A DNA stretch of 9,528 bases from an uncultured Lachnospiraceae bacterium (GCA_947564305.1 CANOBT010000197.1:1-9528), one strand, 5' to 3'. Shown: positions 1 through 6,544, numbered from the stretch's first letter. The notes: generated by a model from the sequence alone, not told the origin. Made by a program: numbers and translations.

Positions 1-1
1 C

Positions 2-427
2 TGCTTTCAGTGCCATAGCATCTGTTGTTGTCTCTATTCTGTGACGCGCCACTATGAATTACTAACAGCCGATTTCACTTCATTATTAAAAAATGAGCTG
101 TATGAAATGAGAAAATGCTGCACAAAAAAGGCAATAGTAAAATGTACAACTGATATTTCTACGGAGTTTTCTTTGGAAAATCTTATGAAGCAGTCGTGTT
201 GTGCTAAAGATGCCTTACAAGAAAAGGATATCTTTTCAGTTCCTTTAGACAAGTCTTTATCAGATATCCTTTATGCATTCCTACAACCGGACAGCAAATC
301 ACAATTACAAGCATTGTCAAATGTCTATCAACACGTCTCATCTGGTGATGCTTATGAACTGCAACGTGAAAATTTCCAACATGATAGGGCAAAGGCTATT
401 TTTGAATACTTTTATGAATGTACTTAA
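2..427 (+). CDS. C-terminal fragment of an unidentified protein, open at left edge
   Basis: I do not recognise this protein. The frame is open from the first complete codon of the window to a TAA at 425-427, so the gene probably starts outside it. A GTG at 41 could serve as a start and would give 128 residues, but I see no clear Shine-Dalgarno before it. The visible part is rich in cysteine (CFQC and CCC near the left edge, then CC pairs further on) and has a charged, probably helical C-terminus ending in FEYFYECT. It is the only plausible plus-strand gene and converges on the minus-strand operon, with a shared terminator between them. The local DNA is more AT-rich than the operon. It could be the end of an unrelated chromosomal or mobile-element gene, or a chance open frame. 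Confidence 0.4.
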   Translation, partial: CFQCHSICCCLYSVTRHYELLTADFTSLLKNELYEMRKCCTKKAIVKCTTDISTEFSLENLMKQSCCAKDALQEKDIFSVPLDKSLSDILYAFLQPDSKSQLQALSNVYQHVSSGDAYELQRENFQHDRAKAIFEYFYECT

Positions 428-540
428 TGGCCTTCCAAAAAAATTTTTACTAAAAGTCTTGCTTTTTAACTGTTAAATTTCTAAAATTCATTGTAAATTT
501 TTTTTAGAGGGACTTTTTCTCTTATCGCTATTGCCATAAC

Positions 541-606
541 AAAAAATCTGCCTTTAGATACTGTAATAGCTTTTAATACTTACTTATCTAAAGACAGATT
601 TTTATT
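541..606. terminator. bidirectional intrinsic terminator
   Basis: A 19-base arm at 542-560 pairs with 585-603 with a single mismatch, which becomes a G-U wobble in the minus-strand transcript. The loop is 24 nt. On the minus strand the stem runs into six Ts, and on the plus strand into TTTTATTTTT. It sits about 105 nt after the last DUF5688 stop codon and about 115 nt after the left-edge plus-strand frame, so it can end both converging transcripts. The stem is AT-rich, which is usual for this genome type. The rest of the interval 428-708 shows no other gene. Confidence 0.75.
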
Positions 607-708
607 TTTGTTGTAAGACTCTGCCTATATTTAATCCATATGAAATATATTTAATTCATCAGTTTACATCTACAGAATCGCTATCCCCCTCTATTTCATC
701 TAATTCTG

Positions 709-1677
709 TCAGATTAACGCGCGTGTAATTTTCCCCAACCTTCTCCTATAAATATACAAGCAATCCGACAGAAAATCCACACTCTCCATCTTCATTGATT
801 CCAACGTCCCCATTTCCTCACGAATCTCCTCCAGACTGATTCCCTTTCCCACAGGAATCACTTCTACCGCATCCACAGCTAACGGAACAATATACAAATC
901 CGCCTGCAGCATTTCCGCCAGTCCTTTTATTACATCCATATGCAGAAGAACCTCAGCTCCATAGATAAATTTAGGCGCTGACAAGATATATTGCTGCTTC
1001 AATTTTTCTATTTCCTCGAAATCCAGAGATTCTTCTAAGCCTTTTTCCAAATCCTGCATCAGAGTATCATCCGTCTCATGGATTCCCTGTCTCCTGTCAT
1101 TCAAGAGGGCCATCATTCGTAAATCATATGCATTGACAACATTTGGAACCACATCCTTCTGCAGATTATGTAATGCCGCGTCTTCCAGTTCCTGCAGAGA
1201 AATCCCCCACAGTTCAAACAGCGGCATCCTGACCGTCATACAGCCATTCATACTATTCTGCAGGGGAATTTCTATATAATAGGTCACTGCCAAATCCAAA
1301 AATTTCTTATGGGGAACCTCGGACAGAAACTTCTTATTTTTCTTGTAATTCACAAGCCTTGGGTATATCTGTGACTGGATATCCGTCCAGTCCAGACTTT
1401 TGATTCCTCCGTTTCCCTGTTCGATTGATTCAACGGCCTTTAATACCTTTTTGACATCCGCAGCAATCCGGTCTATGCGCACCCCTTCACAAGCCCTGTG
1501 AAAGAAGGGTTCCAGATAAATGACGGGACTCCTGTATTTTGACGGATAGATGATACAGATTCCAGAAAGCAAATCCCCATTCTCCTTTATCATTTCTACA
1601 TCTTCTGTCCATGCGCCCGTTAGCATGCCCATCAGCAGTTTTTCCACCACGATATCTTTAAATGTCTGATAATCCAT
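709..1677 (-). CDS. DUF5688 family protein (second copy)
   Basis: This is a 322-residue protein of the DUF5688 family, which has no known function and is common in Lachnospiraceae. It is a clear paralogue of the protein at 1861-2910. Shared blocks are VPHKKFLDLAV (121-131, against IPHREFLDLAV), a TVR...LW...EL.DAA..NL block (about 148-172), a YGAEVLL block (239-245) before a helix, LYIVPLAVDAVEVIP (261-275, against LFILPCSLHELILIP) and LSDCLYIYRR (303-312). No signal peptide or membrane segment is visible, so it should be cytoplasmic. The ATG at 1677 has GAGG nine bases upstream. It is the last gene of the operon and lies 183 nt after the first copy. The C-terminus is odd: a G4A4 run at 729-736 would, by a one-base slip, replace the last eight residues with a 25-residue acidic tail. 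Confidence 0.85.
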   Translation of the reverse strand: MDYQTFKDIVVEKLLMGMLTGAWTEDVEMIKENGDLLSGICIIYPSKYRSPVIYLEPFFHRACEGVRIDRIAADVKKVLKAVESIEQGNGGIKSLDWTDIQSQIYPRLVNYKKNKKFLSEVPHKKFLDLAVTYYIEIPLQNSMNGCMTVRMPLFELWGISLQELEDAALHNLQKDVVPNVVNAYDLRMMALLNDRRQGIHETDDTLMQDLEKGLEESLDFEEIEKLKQQYILSAPKFIYGAEVLLHMDVIKGLAEMLQADLYIVPLAVDAVEVIPVGKGISLEEIREEMGTLESMKMESVDFLSDCLYIYRRRLGKITRALI

Positions 1678-1678
1678 A

Positions 1679-1750
1679 CTACATATCCTCGTCTGACAGA
1701 ATCTTATACAGTTGTGCTAAACATCCCACAAGGGACAATATTTTTCTCAT
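1679..1750 (-). CDS. possible 23-residue peptide before the second DUF5688 gene
   Basis: An open frame of 23 codons starts MRKILSLVGC and ends LSDEDM. Its TAG stop lies one base before the ATG of the second DUF5688 gene, a spacing that favours translational coupling. It has a basic N-terminus, a hydrophobic stretch and an acidic C-terminus, like the 23-codon ORF at 6404-6475. The ribosome binding site is a problem: AGGAG at 1766-1770 is 15 nt from this ATG. That site is better placed for another ATG at 1760 in a different frame, which encodes 18 residues. It may be a real leader peptide, part of the alternative 18-residue ORF, or chance. Confidence 0.28.
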   Translation of the reverse strand: MRKILSLVGCLAQLYKILSDEDM

Positions 1751-1860
1751 ATCCATTCATTTTTTCTCCTATACGTTTATATTTGCTGTGTTTCGCTTAT
1801 TCCATCCTCCCATCAAGCTTTTAATGTGTCACAATCGAACCGCTTAAAGCTCTGATATAA

Positions 1861-2910
1861 TCAAAAGATTTCTATCCTGCCGATGTCTTTCCTAAAATAA
1901 TAGACACTATCGGAAAGCCTGTCTTTAACCTCCACCTCTTCCTGATTGACAGAATCCACTGTTTCCCTTAACATTTCCACAGACAAAATTCCTTTATCTG
2001 GAATCAGGATAAGTTCATGGAGAGAACAGGGCAGGATAAACAGGCTGTATCCCACTTTCTCAGCGAATTCCTGCAGTAATTCTGTGCGGAGCATCCCAAC
2101 AGCCCCACAATACTTGCTGCTGTTTGTCATCACATATTGGAATCCCAGACCTTCTTCTATCAGGGTATCTCCTGAATCATCCTCCTCTGGTCCCAACCCG
2201 TTTTCTTTTTCAAGCGGTTCCTCTTCTGACGTACAGTATTCCGGTAATGCGTCCTTGTCTTCTATAGAAAGCATTCCTAATATTCCTGAAGCCATCTCTC
2301 TAAAATCCTGAATAACAAACGTTTCATTCCTCAGATTACGAAAAGCAGTATCCCACAATTCCTTTTCATCTACATCCCATAATTTCACGATATCCCTGCC
2401 CACACGAACCGTGGCACTCCCATCGGGAGTCTCAAATACCTTCACCTGCAGAATGACTGCTAAATCCAAAAACTCTCGGTGCGGTATATCTCTCAGCAGT
2501 GCTTCATTCCACTGTTTATGAATCAGGACTGGCATAATCTCAGCTTTTACTTCCTCCTTAAGCTCCTTCCACGGTCTGAAAATCCTGCCTGCCGGAAACG
2601 TGTCTGCATTTACGAACAGGTCAGATGTACCTGCAGACATAACCGCCTGGTTCGTTGCTTCACGTAAATAAAGTTGTTCTATCATTTCGATACATGCCTC
2701 AAAACCGCCTTCGTCTCCCTGTTGTTGATATAATTCGTATAAATCCTTTACGTGGGCAGCCGGCGTCAATTTCCCACCGCCAGATAAAGTGAGTGCCTCA
2801 ACCTCTATCCCGTTTACTTTCCTGAACTTCTCATATTTTAGTTCTATAGTACTTCCCATTTTCTCCTGTATTTTTTTCAACAGCATATGCTTAAATTCCT
2901 CATATTCCAT
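1861..2910 (-). CDS. DUF5688 family protein (first copy)
   Basis: This is a 349-residue DUF5688 family protein of unknown function, paralogous to the product of 709-1677. Conserved blocks are IPHREFLDLAV (142-152), a TVRVG...LW.V.EKEL.DTAFRNL block (about 167-193), GAVGML (269-274), LFILPCSLHELILIP (290-304) and LSDSVYYFRK (332-341). Compared with its paralogue it carries an acidic linker (about 215-252) before the C-terminal half. No signal peptide or membrane helix is seen. I chose the ATG at 2910 because AAGGAGG ends seven bases before it. A GTG one codon upstream is only four bases from that site. It follows the Rad52-like gene by 33 nt and is probably co-transcribed with it. Confidence 0.85.
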   Translation of the reverse strand: MEYEEFKHMLLKKIQEKMGSTIELKYEKFRKVNGIEVEALTLSGGGKLTPAAHVKDLYELYQQQGDEGGFEACIEMIEQLYLREATNQAVMSAGTSDLFVNADTFPAGRIFRPWKELKEEVKAEIMPVLIHKQWNEALLRDIPHREFLDLAVILQVKVFETPDGSATVRVGRDIVKLWDVDEKELWDTAFRNLRNETFVIQDFREMASGILGMLSIEDKDALPEYCTSEEEPLEKENGLGPEEDDSGDTLIEEGLGFQYVMTNSSKYCGAVGMLRTELLQEFAEKVGYSLFILPCSLHELILIPDKGILSVEMLRETVDSVNQEEVEVKDRLSDSVYYFRKDIGRIEIF

Positions 2911-2943
2911 CACATTTCCTCCTTGTTTAGTATCCGCTAATTT

Positions 2944-4044
2944 TTATGCGGCATCCTTTGTCTTTGTATGTTTCAGCCCGTTCAGCGCCCTTGTGTAGAT
3001 ATCTGCAGTCATTTGCTCTACACTTGTTATATGGTATCTGGACAGCACCGTTTCTATGGAAACTCCGGTACGTTCCAATTCCTTCTCAAGCAGTGCGGCT
3101 TGTACGTCGGTTGTCTTTTGTGCCGCACTTTGTCTGGTATTCTGCACGCGATTTTGTTCTGATTTTTGTGTTCGATTCTGACCTGATTTCGGTTCTGTTT
3201 CTTGCTCCGCTCCTTGTGTTCGATTGTGACCTGATTTCAGTTCTCTCTTTTGCTCCGGTTTTTGTGCCGCTCTTTGTGTTCGATTCTGACCTGATTTTGA
3301 ATCTGCCCTTTGTTCTGGCTTTTGTTTCAATTCAAATACGCTGCATCCATTTTGATTGATAATCACAAGGGCAGAGATTTCCCGGTGCAGGTTATAGCCT
3401 ATGGACTGGACTGAAAAACGGTCAGACGTCACATAACGGTCTCCTTTCTTCTGGATACTGGCTTTCCCCGCGGGAATCCAGATAAACGGCGCTGTATATA
3501 ATTCCCGACCAATCCCCCAGTTGAAACAAGCCCGCTTAAAGGAATCCGAAGCCTGACCCTTTTCCTTCTCCGAATAACTGGTAGTCCCGACATCCTGCTT
3601 TGCAATCCACTGTCCTTTCTCTGCATCCCAGATTTCCACGGTACAGTACAGATTGCCTTCAATACACTGGTGATTTCGTTTCCAACCGAACGGGGTAAAT
3701 GTTTCATCCAGAATCCGTTGGTCTACGCGTGCATCCTTGAACAGGAGAAGCACTAATCCTTTTTCATTGATTGTGGATACCCGGCACTCAATTTCATCCG
3801 CCCGCAACAGACGGATGAAATCGCTTTCCTTTTCAGAATCTACGGCATAGGAATCAGATATCTCACTGCCGTTATCAACAGTATGTATACTAGATAACCC
3901 ATTTCCAGTACCTATAGCATTCGTACCAGATATCCCGCCACCGCTATTTATGCTATCTGCATTAGATATCTGCTTATCAGGCGCACTTCCTCTGATGGCT
4001 CCGGCTCTTTTTGCCAGTTCTTCCTTCACATCCGATTTTGCCAT
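2944..4044 (-). CDS. Rad52/Sak-like single-strand DNA annealing protein
   Basis: This is a 366-residue protein with a Rad52/Rad22-type annealing core at about residues 75-190. Recognisable parts are an N-terminal helix-strand region (FIRLLRADEIECRV), the FTPFGWKRNH block (115-124), a beta strand with LYCTVEIWD (132-140) and the signature DVGTTSYSEKEKGQASD (151-167). After this come FKRACFNWGIGRELY (169-183) and a strand with APFIWI. Such proteins bind single-stranded DNA as rings and anneal complementary strands. The paired exonuclease gene lies just upstream. A helical tail (about 313-360, LEKELERTGVSIETVLSRY) resembles tails seen in phage annealing proteins. The protein is long for the family because of two repeat regions, at residues 26-73 and about 241-309. 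AGGAGGTG lies seven bases before the ATG. The family call is from motifs alone. Confidence 0.78.
   Translation of the reverse strand: MAKSDVKEELAKRAGAIRGSAPDKQISNADSINSGGGISGTNAIGTGNGLSSIHTVDNGSEISDSYAVDSEKESDFIRLLRADEIECRVSTINEKGLVLLLFKDARVDQRILDETFTPFGWKRNHQCIEGNLYCTVEIWDAEKGQWIAKQDVGTTSYSEKEKGQASDSFKRACFNWGIGRELYTAPFIWIPAGKASIQKKGDRYVTSDRFSVQSIGYNLHREISALVIINQNGCSVFELKQKPEQRADSKSGQNRTQRAAQKPEQKRELKSGHNRTQGAEQETEPKSGQNRTQKSEQNRVQNTRQSAAQKTTDVQAALLEKELERTGVSIETVLSRYHITSVEQMTADIYTRALNGLKHTKTKDAA
3118..3324 (-). repeat. imperfect coding repeats, Gln/Lys-rich linker of the Rad52-like protein
   Basis: Residues about 241-309 of the annealing protein are made of degenerate copies of a K-P-E-Q ... 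K-S-G-Q-N-R-T-Q unit, two of about 20 residues and then shorter ones. KSG[QH]NRTQ occurs three times. In the DNA this shows as recurring TGTTCGATT(C/G)TGACCTGATTT words on the plus strand. The segment is basic and probably disordered. It joins the annealing core to the C-terminal helices and may add DNA contacts; that role is inference. Confidence 0.8.
3826..3969 (-). repeat. four 36-bp tandem repeats in the Rad52-like gene
   Basis: Residues 26-73 divide into four contiguous 12-residue units (ISNADSINSGGG, ISGTNAIGTGNG, LSSIHTVDNGSE, ISDSYAVDSEKE). In DNA these are 36-bp units, each starting with (A/T)TATCT on the minus strand, at 3934-3969, 3898-3933, 3862-3897 and 3826-3861. The units are diverged but in exact register. 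They are rich in Ser, Gly and Asn and lie before the annealing core, so a flexible N-terminal arm is likely. Confidence 0.75.
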
Positions 4045-4057
4045 GCATTTGCACCTC

Positions 4058-4114
4058 CTAATCCTTCAATAAAATTTTGATTGCCCAGTATAAGAACCTT
4101 TCTTTCCACTTCAT
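4058..4114 (-). CDS. possible 18-residue peptide between the nuclease and annealase genes
   Basis: The 74-nt gap between YqaJ and the Rad52-like gene is nearly filled by an 18-codon ORF encoding MKWKERFLYWAIKILLKD. It begins five bases after the YqaJ stop. Its TAG (4058-4060) overlaps the AGGAGGTG ribosome binding site (4052-4059) of the Rad52-like gene. The peptide is basic, aromatic and amphipathic. It has no good Shine-Dalgarno of its own (only GAAG beside the ATG), so it would depend on ribosomes finishing YqaJ. Its position would let terminating ribosomes feed the annealase start. It may be chance; conservation in relatives would decide. Confidence 0.3.
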   Translation of the reverse strand: MKWKERFLYWAIKILLKD

Positions 4115-4118
4115 CTTC

Positions 4119-5045
4119 TTATGCCGCTTTTACCATGAATCTCCGGCTTCGGATAATCTTCTGGTACTGTGCATAGATTTCCGGCTGTTCTTCTTTTAAG
4201 CGGGGTTCATCTATCCGGCTGCTTGATACCTGTTTCCATAAAACCCTGTAGGATTCATTTTCTGCCTGTTCCGCCTCGCCAAGATAGATTTTCAGTTCCT
4301 GCTCAATCTTCTTTTTCTCCGCATCCATCCGCTCGATATCATCCTTCAATTCCTGACGGCGTTGTAATTTCTCGTCAAATCCATCCAGTGGAATGGTTTC
4401 TGCTATAGATTTCTTGAAATATTCTGCAATCACACTGTCTGCAAGTTTGGAACCATCTGGCTCCGGGAGGATTCTTTTCTGTACGTGGTCCTCCCAGAAA
4501 TCCTGTTCAATCCGGATTAAATCGGAAAGCATCTCTTCATCACGCTCTAACCGGTAATATTTAAACTCCCGTCCATAAATGAGCACGGCGATATACCATG
4601 CATCCGCATTGCAGACGGACATATAATGGTAGCATTGTATCTGGTAGGAGAGGGGAATCTTTCCGTCCTTCCAATGTTCCGCCATAAAAGGGCTTGCAGT
4701 CTTGCATTCCAGTCCTGCATTTTCCCCCACCACCATCCGGTCTACGTCGGCAAGCATGAAGGGGTGGTCTTCACTGTAAAACATGCTGTTTGCCCGGCGT
4801 ACCTTCTTGCCTGTAGCCTCCATAAAACGGCGGGCAACATAATCCTCAAATTCCCTTCCCTGACGCATAGCTTCATTATCAATCTCCTCTATTGCATCTG
4901 AAATCTTGTCGTTGTACACCTGCATGGCTGTCCGGTAAGGATTCAAGCCGCATATGGCTCCCGCGTCACTCCCTCCAATCCCTCTTTTTCTGTATTTCAG
5001 CCATTCTTTTTTGTCCAGATTCAGTGTAGATACCAATTTTTTCAT
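4119..5045 (-). CDS. YqaJ-type (lambda exonuclease-like) recombination nuclease
   Basis: This is a 308-residue YqaJ viral recombinase family protein, a PD-(D/E)XK nuclease fold related to lambda exonuclease, expected to digest one strand from double-stranded ends. Visible motifs are KRGIGGSDAGAICGLNPY (20-37), the conserved RQGREFEDYVARRF helix (61-74), the acidic ADVDRM segment (99-104), the catalytic E-x-K in LECKTAS (E113, K115) and the Q-x-x-x-Y helix (about 135-141). A charged coiled coil (about 225-255) and a basic C-terminal tail follow. The full nuclease core is present, so activity is likely. Its ATG overlaps the stop of the preceding gene in an ATGA junction with only a weak Shine-Dalgarno, which suggests translational coupling. 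The Rad52-like annealase gene follows, forming an exonuclease-annealase pair. Confidence 0.9.
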   Translation of the reverse strand: MKKLVSTLNLDKKEWLKYRKRGIGGSDAGAICGLNPYRTAMQVYNDKISDAIEEIDNEAMRQGREFEDYVARRFMEATGKKVRRANSMFYSEDHPFMLADVDRMVVGENAGLECKTASPFMAEHWKDGKIPLSYQIQCYHYMSVCNADAWYIAVLIYGREFKYYRLERDEEMLSDLIRIEQDFWEDHVQKRILPEPDGSKLADSVIAEYFKKSIAETIPLDGFDEKLQRRQELKDDIERMDAEKKKIEQELKIYLGEAEQAENESYRVLWKQVSSSRIDEPRLKEEQPEIYAQYQKIIRSRRFMVKAA

Positions 5046-5392
5046 GCTGTCTGTTCCATCCTTTCTGTCTGATGATTCTTTCTAAAAGTTTCCAGTTCCT
5101 TGTTTACACAACCCTTCATTTCCTCCATATAAGAATCCGTATATTTTAGCCATCTGTCATAGAGGGAATGCAGAAGGCCCGGGACTGTGATAGCCGCTGT
5201 CAGTATTTCTTCTTCCATTGCCGCGCACATTTCTATCAGCAGTTCATAAAGGTTTATCATGCTGTCAATCTGGTAGGCGGCGCTGTAGATATCCTCCTTC
5301 TCCTTCTGCAGGATGCCGTACTTGAACGCATTGAGTTCCGTCCCAATCTTCCAACAAAAAATCTCCTCCAATTCCTCATGCCGCAACTTCAT
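5042..5392 (-). CDS. small helical protein of unknown function
   Basis: I cannot assign this about 116-residue protein firmly. It is almost entirely helical, with heptad-like spacing, an acidic middle (QKEKEDIYSAAYQIDSMIN) and no signal peptide or membrane segment. The layout of an F...L...DIY.AAY block followed by LY..LL..M and a late LY.RWL vaguely recalls DUF3848 proteins. It lies five bases after the DUF932 stop and overlaps YqaJ by four bases, so it belongs to the recombination operon and may be a partner of one of its products. I chose the ATG at 5392, although its G-run is directly adjacent. A GTG at 5410 in the same frame would add six residues and overlap DUF932, but it has no ribosome binding site. 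Confidence 0.7.
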   Translation of the reverse strand: MKLRHEELEEIFCWKIGTELNAFKYGILQKEKEDIYSAAYQIDSMINLYELLIEMCAAMEEEILTAAITVPGLLHSLYDRWLKYTDSYMEEMKGCVNKELETFRKNHQTERMEQTA

Positions 5393-5397
5393 CCCCC

Positions 5398-6330
5398 CTA
5401 TGCCGCACACACCATCTGGTAGGCTTTGTCTATCATGGGGTTCCCTTCTACAGTCTTGGCAAACAAATTTTCCTTATGATTTGCCGTTTTTCTCAGGGGA
5501 GCCGAGTGGGTAGCAAAATCAGACACCGCATTGATGAAACGGTATGCATTTTTCCCCACCTGCTGTAAATCCGGTGCATCAAAATACCGTATCTTCATAT
5601 CCTCCCGGAGCTTCCGGGTATTTTTCGTCTGCTGAGGAGTAGAATTGTCTTCCATAGGTAAAAGAATTTCAATATAATCCATCACCTGGCGGTCCGTCAT
5701 TTTCTTCATACGGAGGGTTTCAAACTCCTGTCCTAATTCCTGCATGTATTTTTCTGCCATGAAAAGTGTATCCCTTGCCTCCTGCATCTTTTCCTGGATA
5801 TCCCCGGTGTGTATCATAGACCAACAGCGTTTTGCCCGCGCCAGTGCCAGATTCAGGGTGTTCTGGCACACTACGCGGATAGGAGTCAGCGCTACTTTGA
5901 TTGCGCCGGAACCGTCATGGGTGTTAGAAAATAACAGGTAGGGGCTGATATGTTCCCCGGAAATAATGTACTCCCGCGGCATATGAGCCAATAACCAGAC
6001 TTTTTTTCCACCCTGCAGACTTCCGGCAGTCTCATACCGGACCCCTTCGCCCAATAACTCGTCCGTAAAGGCAAAGGCTTCGTTGTTCTGGATGACCTTG
6101 TAGCGGTTGGTTACCACACCAAGAGGCTTCCTGTCAGAATCACGGATGTTGATCTTGTAGCCCTCAATCATTTCATTGGTTGCTGTGAATATGGGTTCCT
6201 GCAGTACCTGCCAGTTTAAGCCTGCCAGAGTCAGTGCATCATTGGATGTGGGGGCCTCCTTTACCTTCGTTCCCAAACCATGCCACGGGGCTTCCCTTAC
6301 ATAAAACATGCTCTCTACATTTGCTGCCAT
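5398..6330 (-). CDS. DUF932 phage/plasmid-like protein
   Basis: This is a 310-residue DUF932 (TIGR03299-like) protein. Signatures are PWHGLG near the N-terminus (15-20), GVVTNRYKVIQN (71-82) and NTHDGSGAIKVALTPIRVVCQNTL-type sequence spread over 136-159. Helical segments make up the C-terminal half. Length is normal for the family. Family members occur in phages and plasmids, often near recombination genes. Their biochemical role is not established; an accessory role in recombination or replication is inferred from context. The ATG at 6330 has GAGG nine bases upstream. It is the first full-length gene of the operon and is followed after five bases by the small helical protein. Confidence 0.9.
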   Translation of the reverse strand: MAANVESMFYVREAPWHGLGTKVKEAPTSNDALTLAGLNWQVLQEPIFTATNEMIEGYKINIRDSDRKPLGVVTNRYKVIQNNEAFAFTDELLGEGVRYETAGSLQGGKKVWLLAHMPREYIISGEHISPYLLFSNTHDGSGAIKVALTPIRVVCQNTLNLALARAKRCWSMIHTGDIQEKMQEARDTLFMAEKYMQELGQEFETLRMKKMTDRQVMDYIEILLPMEDNSTPQQTKNTRKLREDMKIRYFDAPDLQQVGKNAYRFINAVSDFATHSAPLRKTANHKENLFAKTVEGNPMIDKAYQMVCAA

Positions 6331-6403
6331 AATCTAATTCCTCTCTTTCTTTTGTTTTTGAATCAATGCTGCGGAGTTGCAAAATAAGAGATAAGCGCTG
6401 CGC

Positions 6404-6475
6404 CTAATCATCATCCAATACCTCTTCGAGGACTACAGCCGCAACATTTAACAGTGCCAGTAGAATCCTTCCCAT
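6404..6475 (-). CDS. possible 23-residue hydrophobic-acidic peptide, first ORF of the recombination operon
   Basis: This is a 23-codon ORF with an excellent ribosome binding site, AAAGGAGG ending six bases before its ATG. It starts MGRILLALLN, continues with a run of Ala, Val and Leu, and ends LEEVLDDD before TAG. This gives one positive charge, about 15 hydrophobic residues and a strongly acidic tail. It may be a membrane-associated micropeptide or a leader peptide. It lies 73 nt before the DUF932 start. The 12 bases around its Shine-Dalgarno and start (6474-6485) are repeated exactly before DUF932 (6332-6343). The strong translation signal makes it the most believable of the three tiny ORFs here. 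No known family is recognised. Confidence 0.5.
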   Translation of the reverse strand: MGRILLALLNVAAVVLEEVLDDD

Positions 6476-6506
6476 CTAATTCCTCCTTTCCCGGCACATA
6501 GAAACA

Positions 6507-6533
6507 GGCAGAATCCAGTGGTTGGATTCTGCC
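6507..6533 (-). promoter_or_regulatory. perfect stem-loop in the operon leader, possible attenuator
   Basis: GGCAGAATCC at 6507-6516 and GGATTCTGCC at 6524-6533 form a perfect 10-bp stem with a 7-nt loop. In the minus-strand transcript it is followed by TGTTTCTAT, a fairly U-rich run, and lies about 17 nt before the ribosome binding site of the 23-codon ORF. It could be a weak terminator for the upstream surface-protein operon, an attenuator of the recombination operon, or an mRNA-stabilising 5' structure. On the plus strand no T-run follows. No known riboswitch is recognised. Confidence 0.55.
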
Positions 6534-6544
6534 CGGTGTGTAGT

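Noticed and set aside
1946..2311. Plus-strand open frame opposite the first DUF5688 gene
   Set aside because: It has Ser-rich composition, no family motifs and no ribosome binding site. The opposite strand is a clear paralogue of a neighbouring gene.
2946..3359. Long plus-strand open frame opposite the Rad52-like gene
   Set aside because: It is the antisense shadow of the Gln/Lys-rich repeat region and has low-complexity Phe/Val/Leu content. The minus-strand frame has motifs and a ribosome binding site.
3826..3969. 36-bp periodic repeats that could suggest a CRISPR array
   Set aside because: The units are contiguous without spacers, diverged, and lie in frame inside a well-supported coding sequence.
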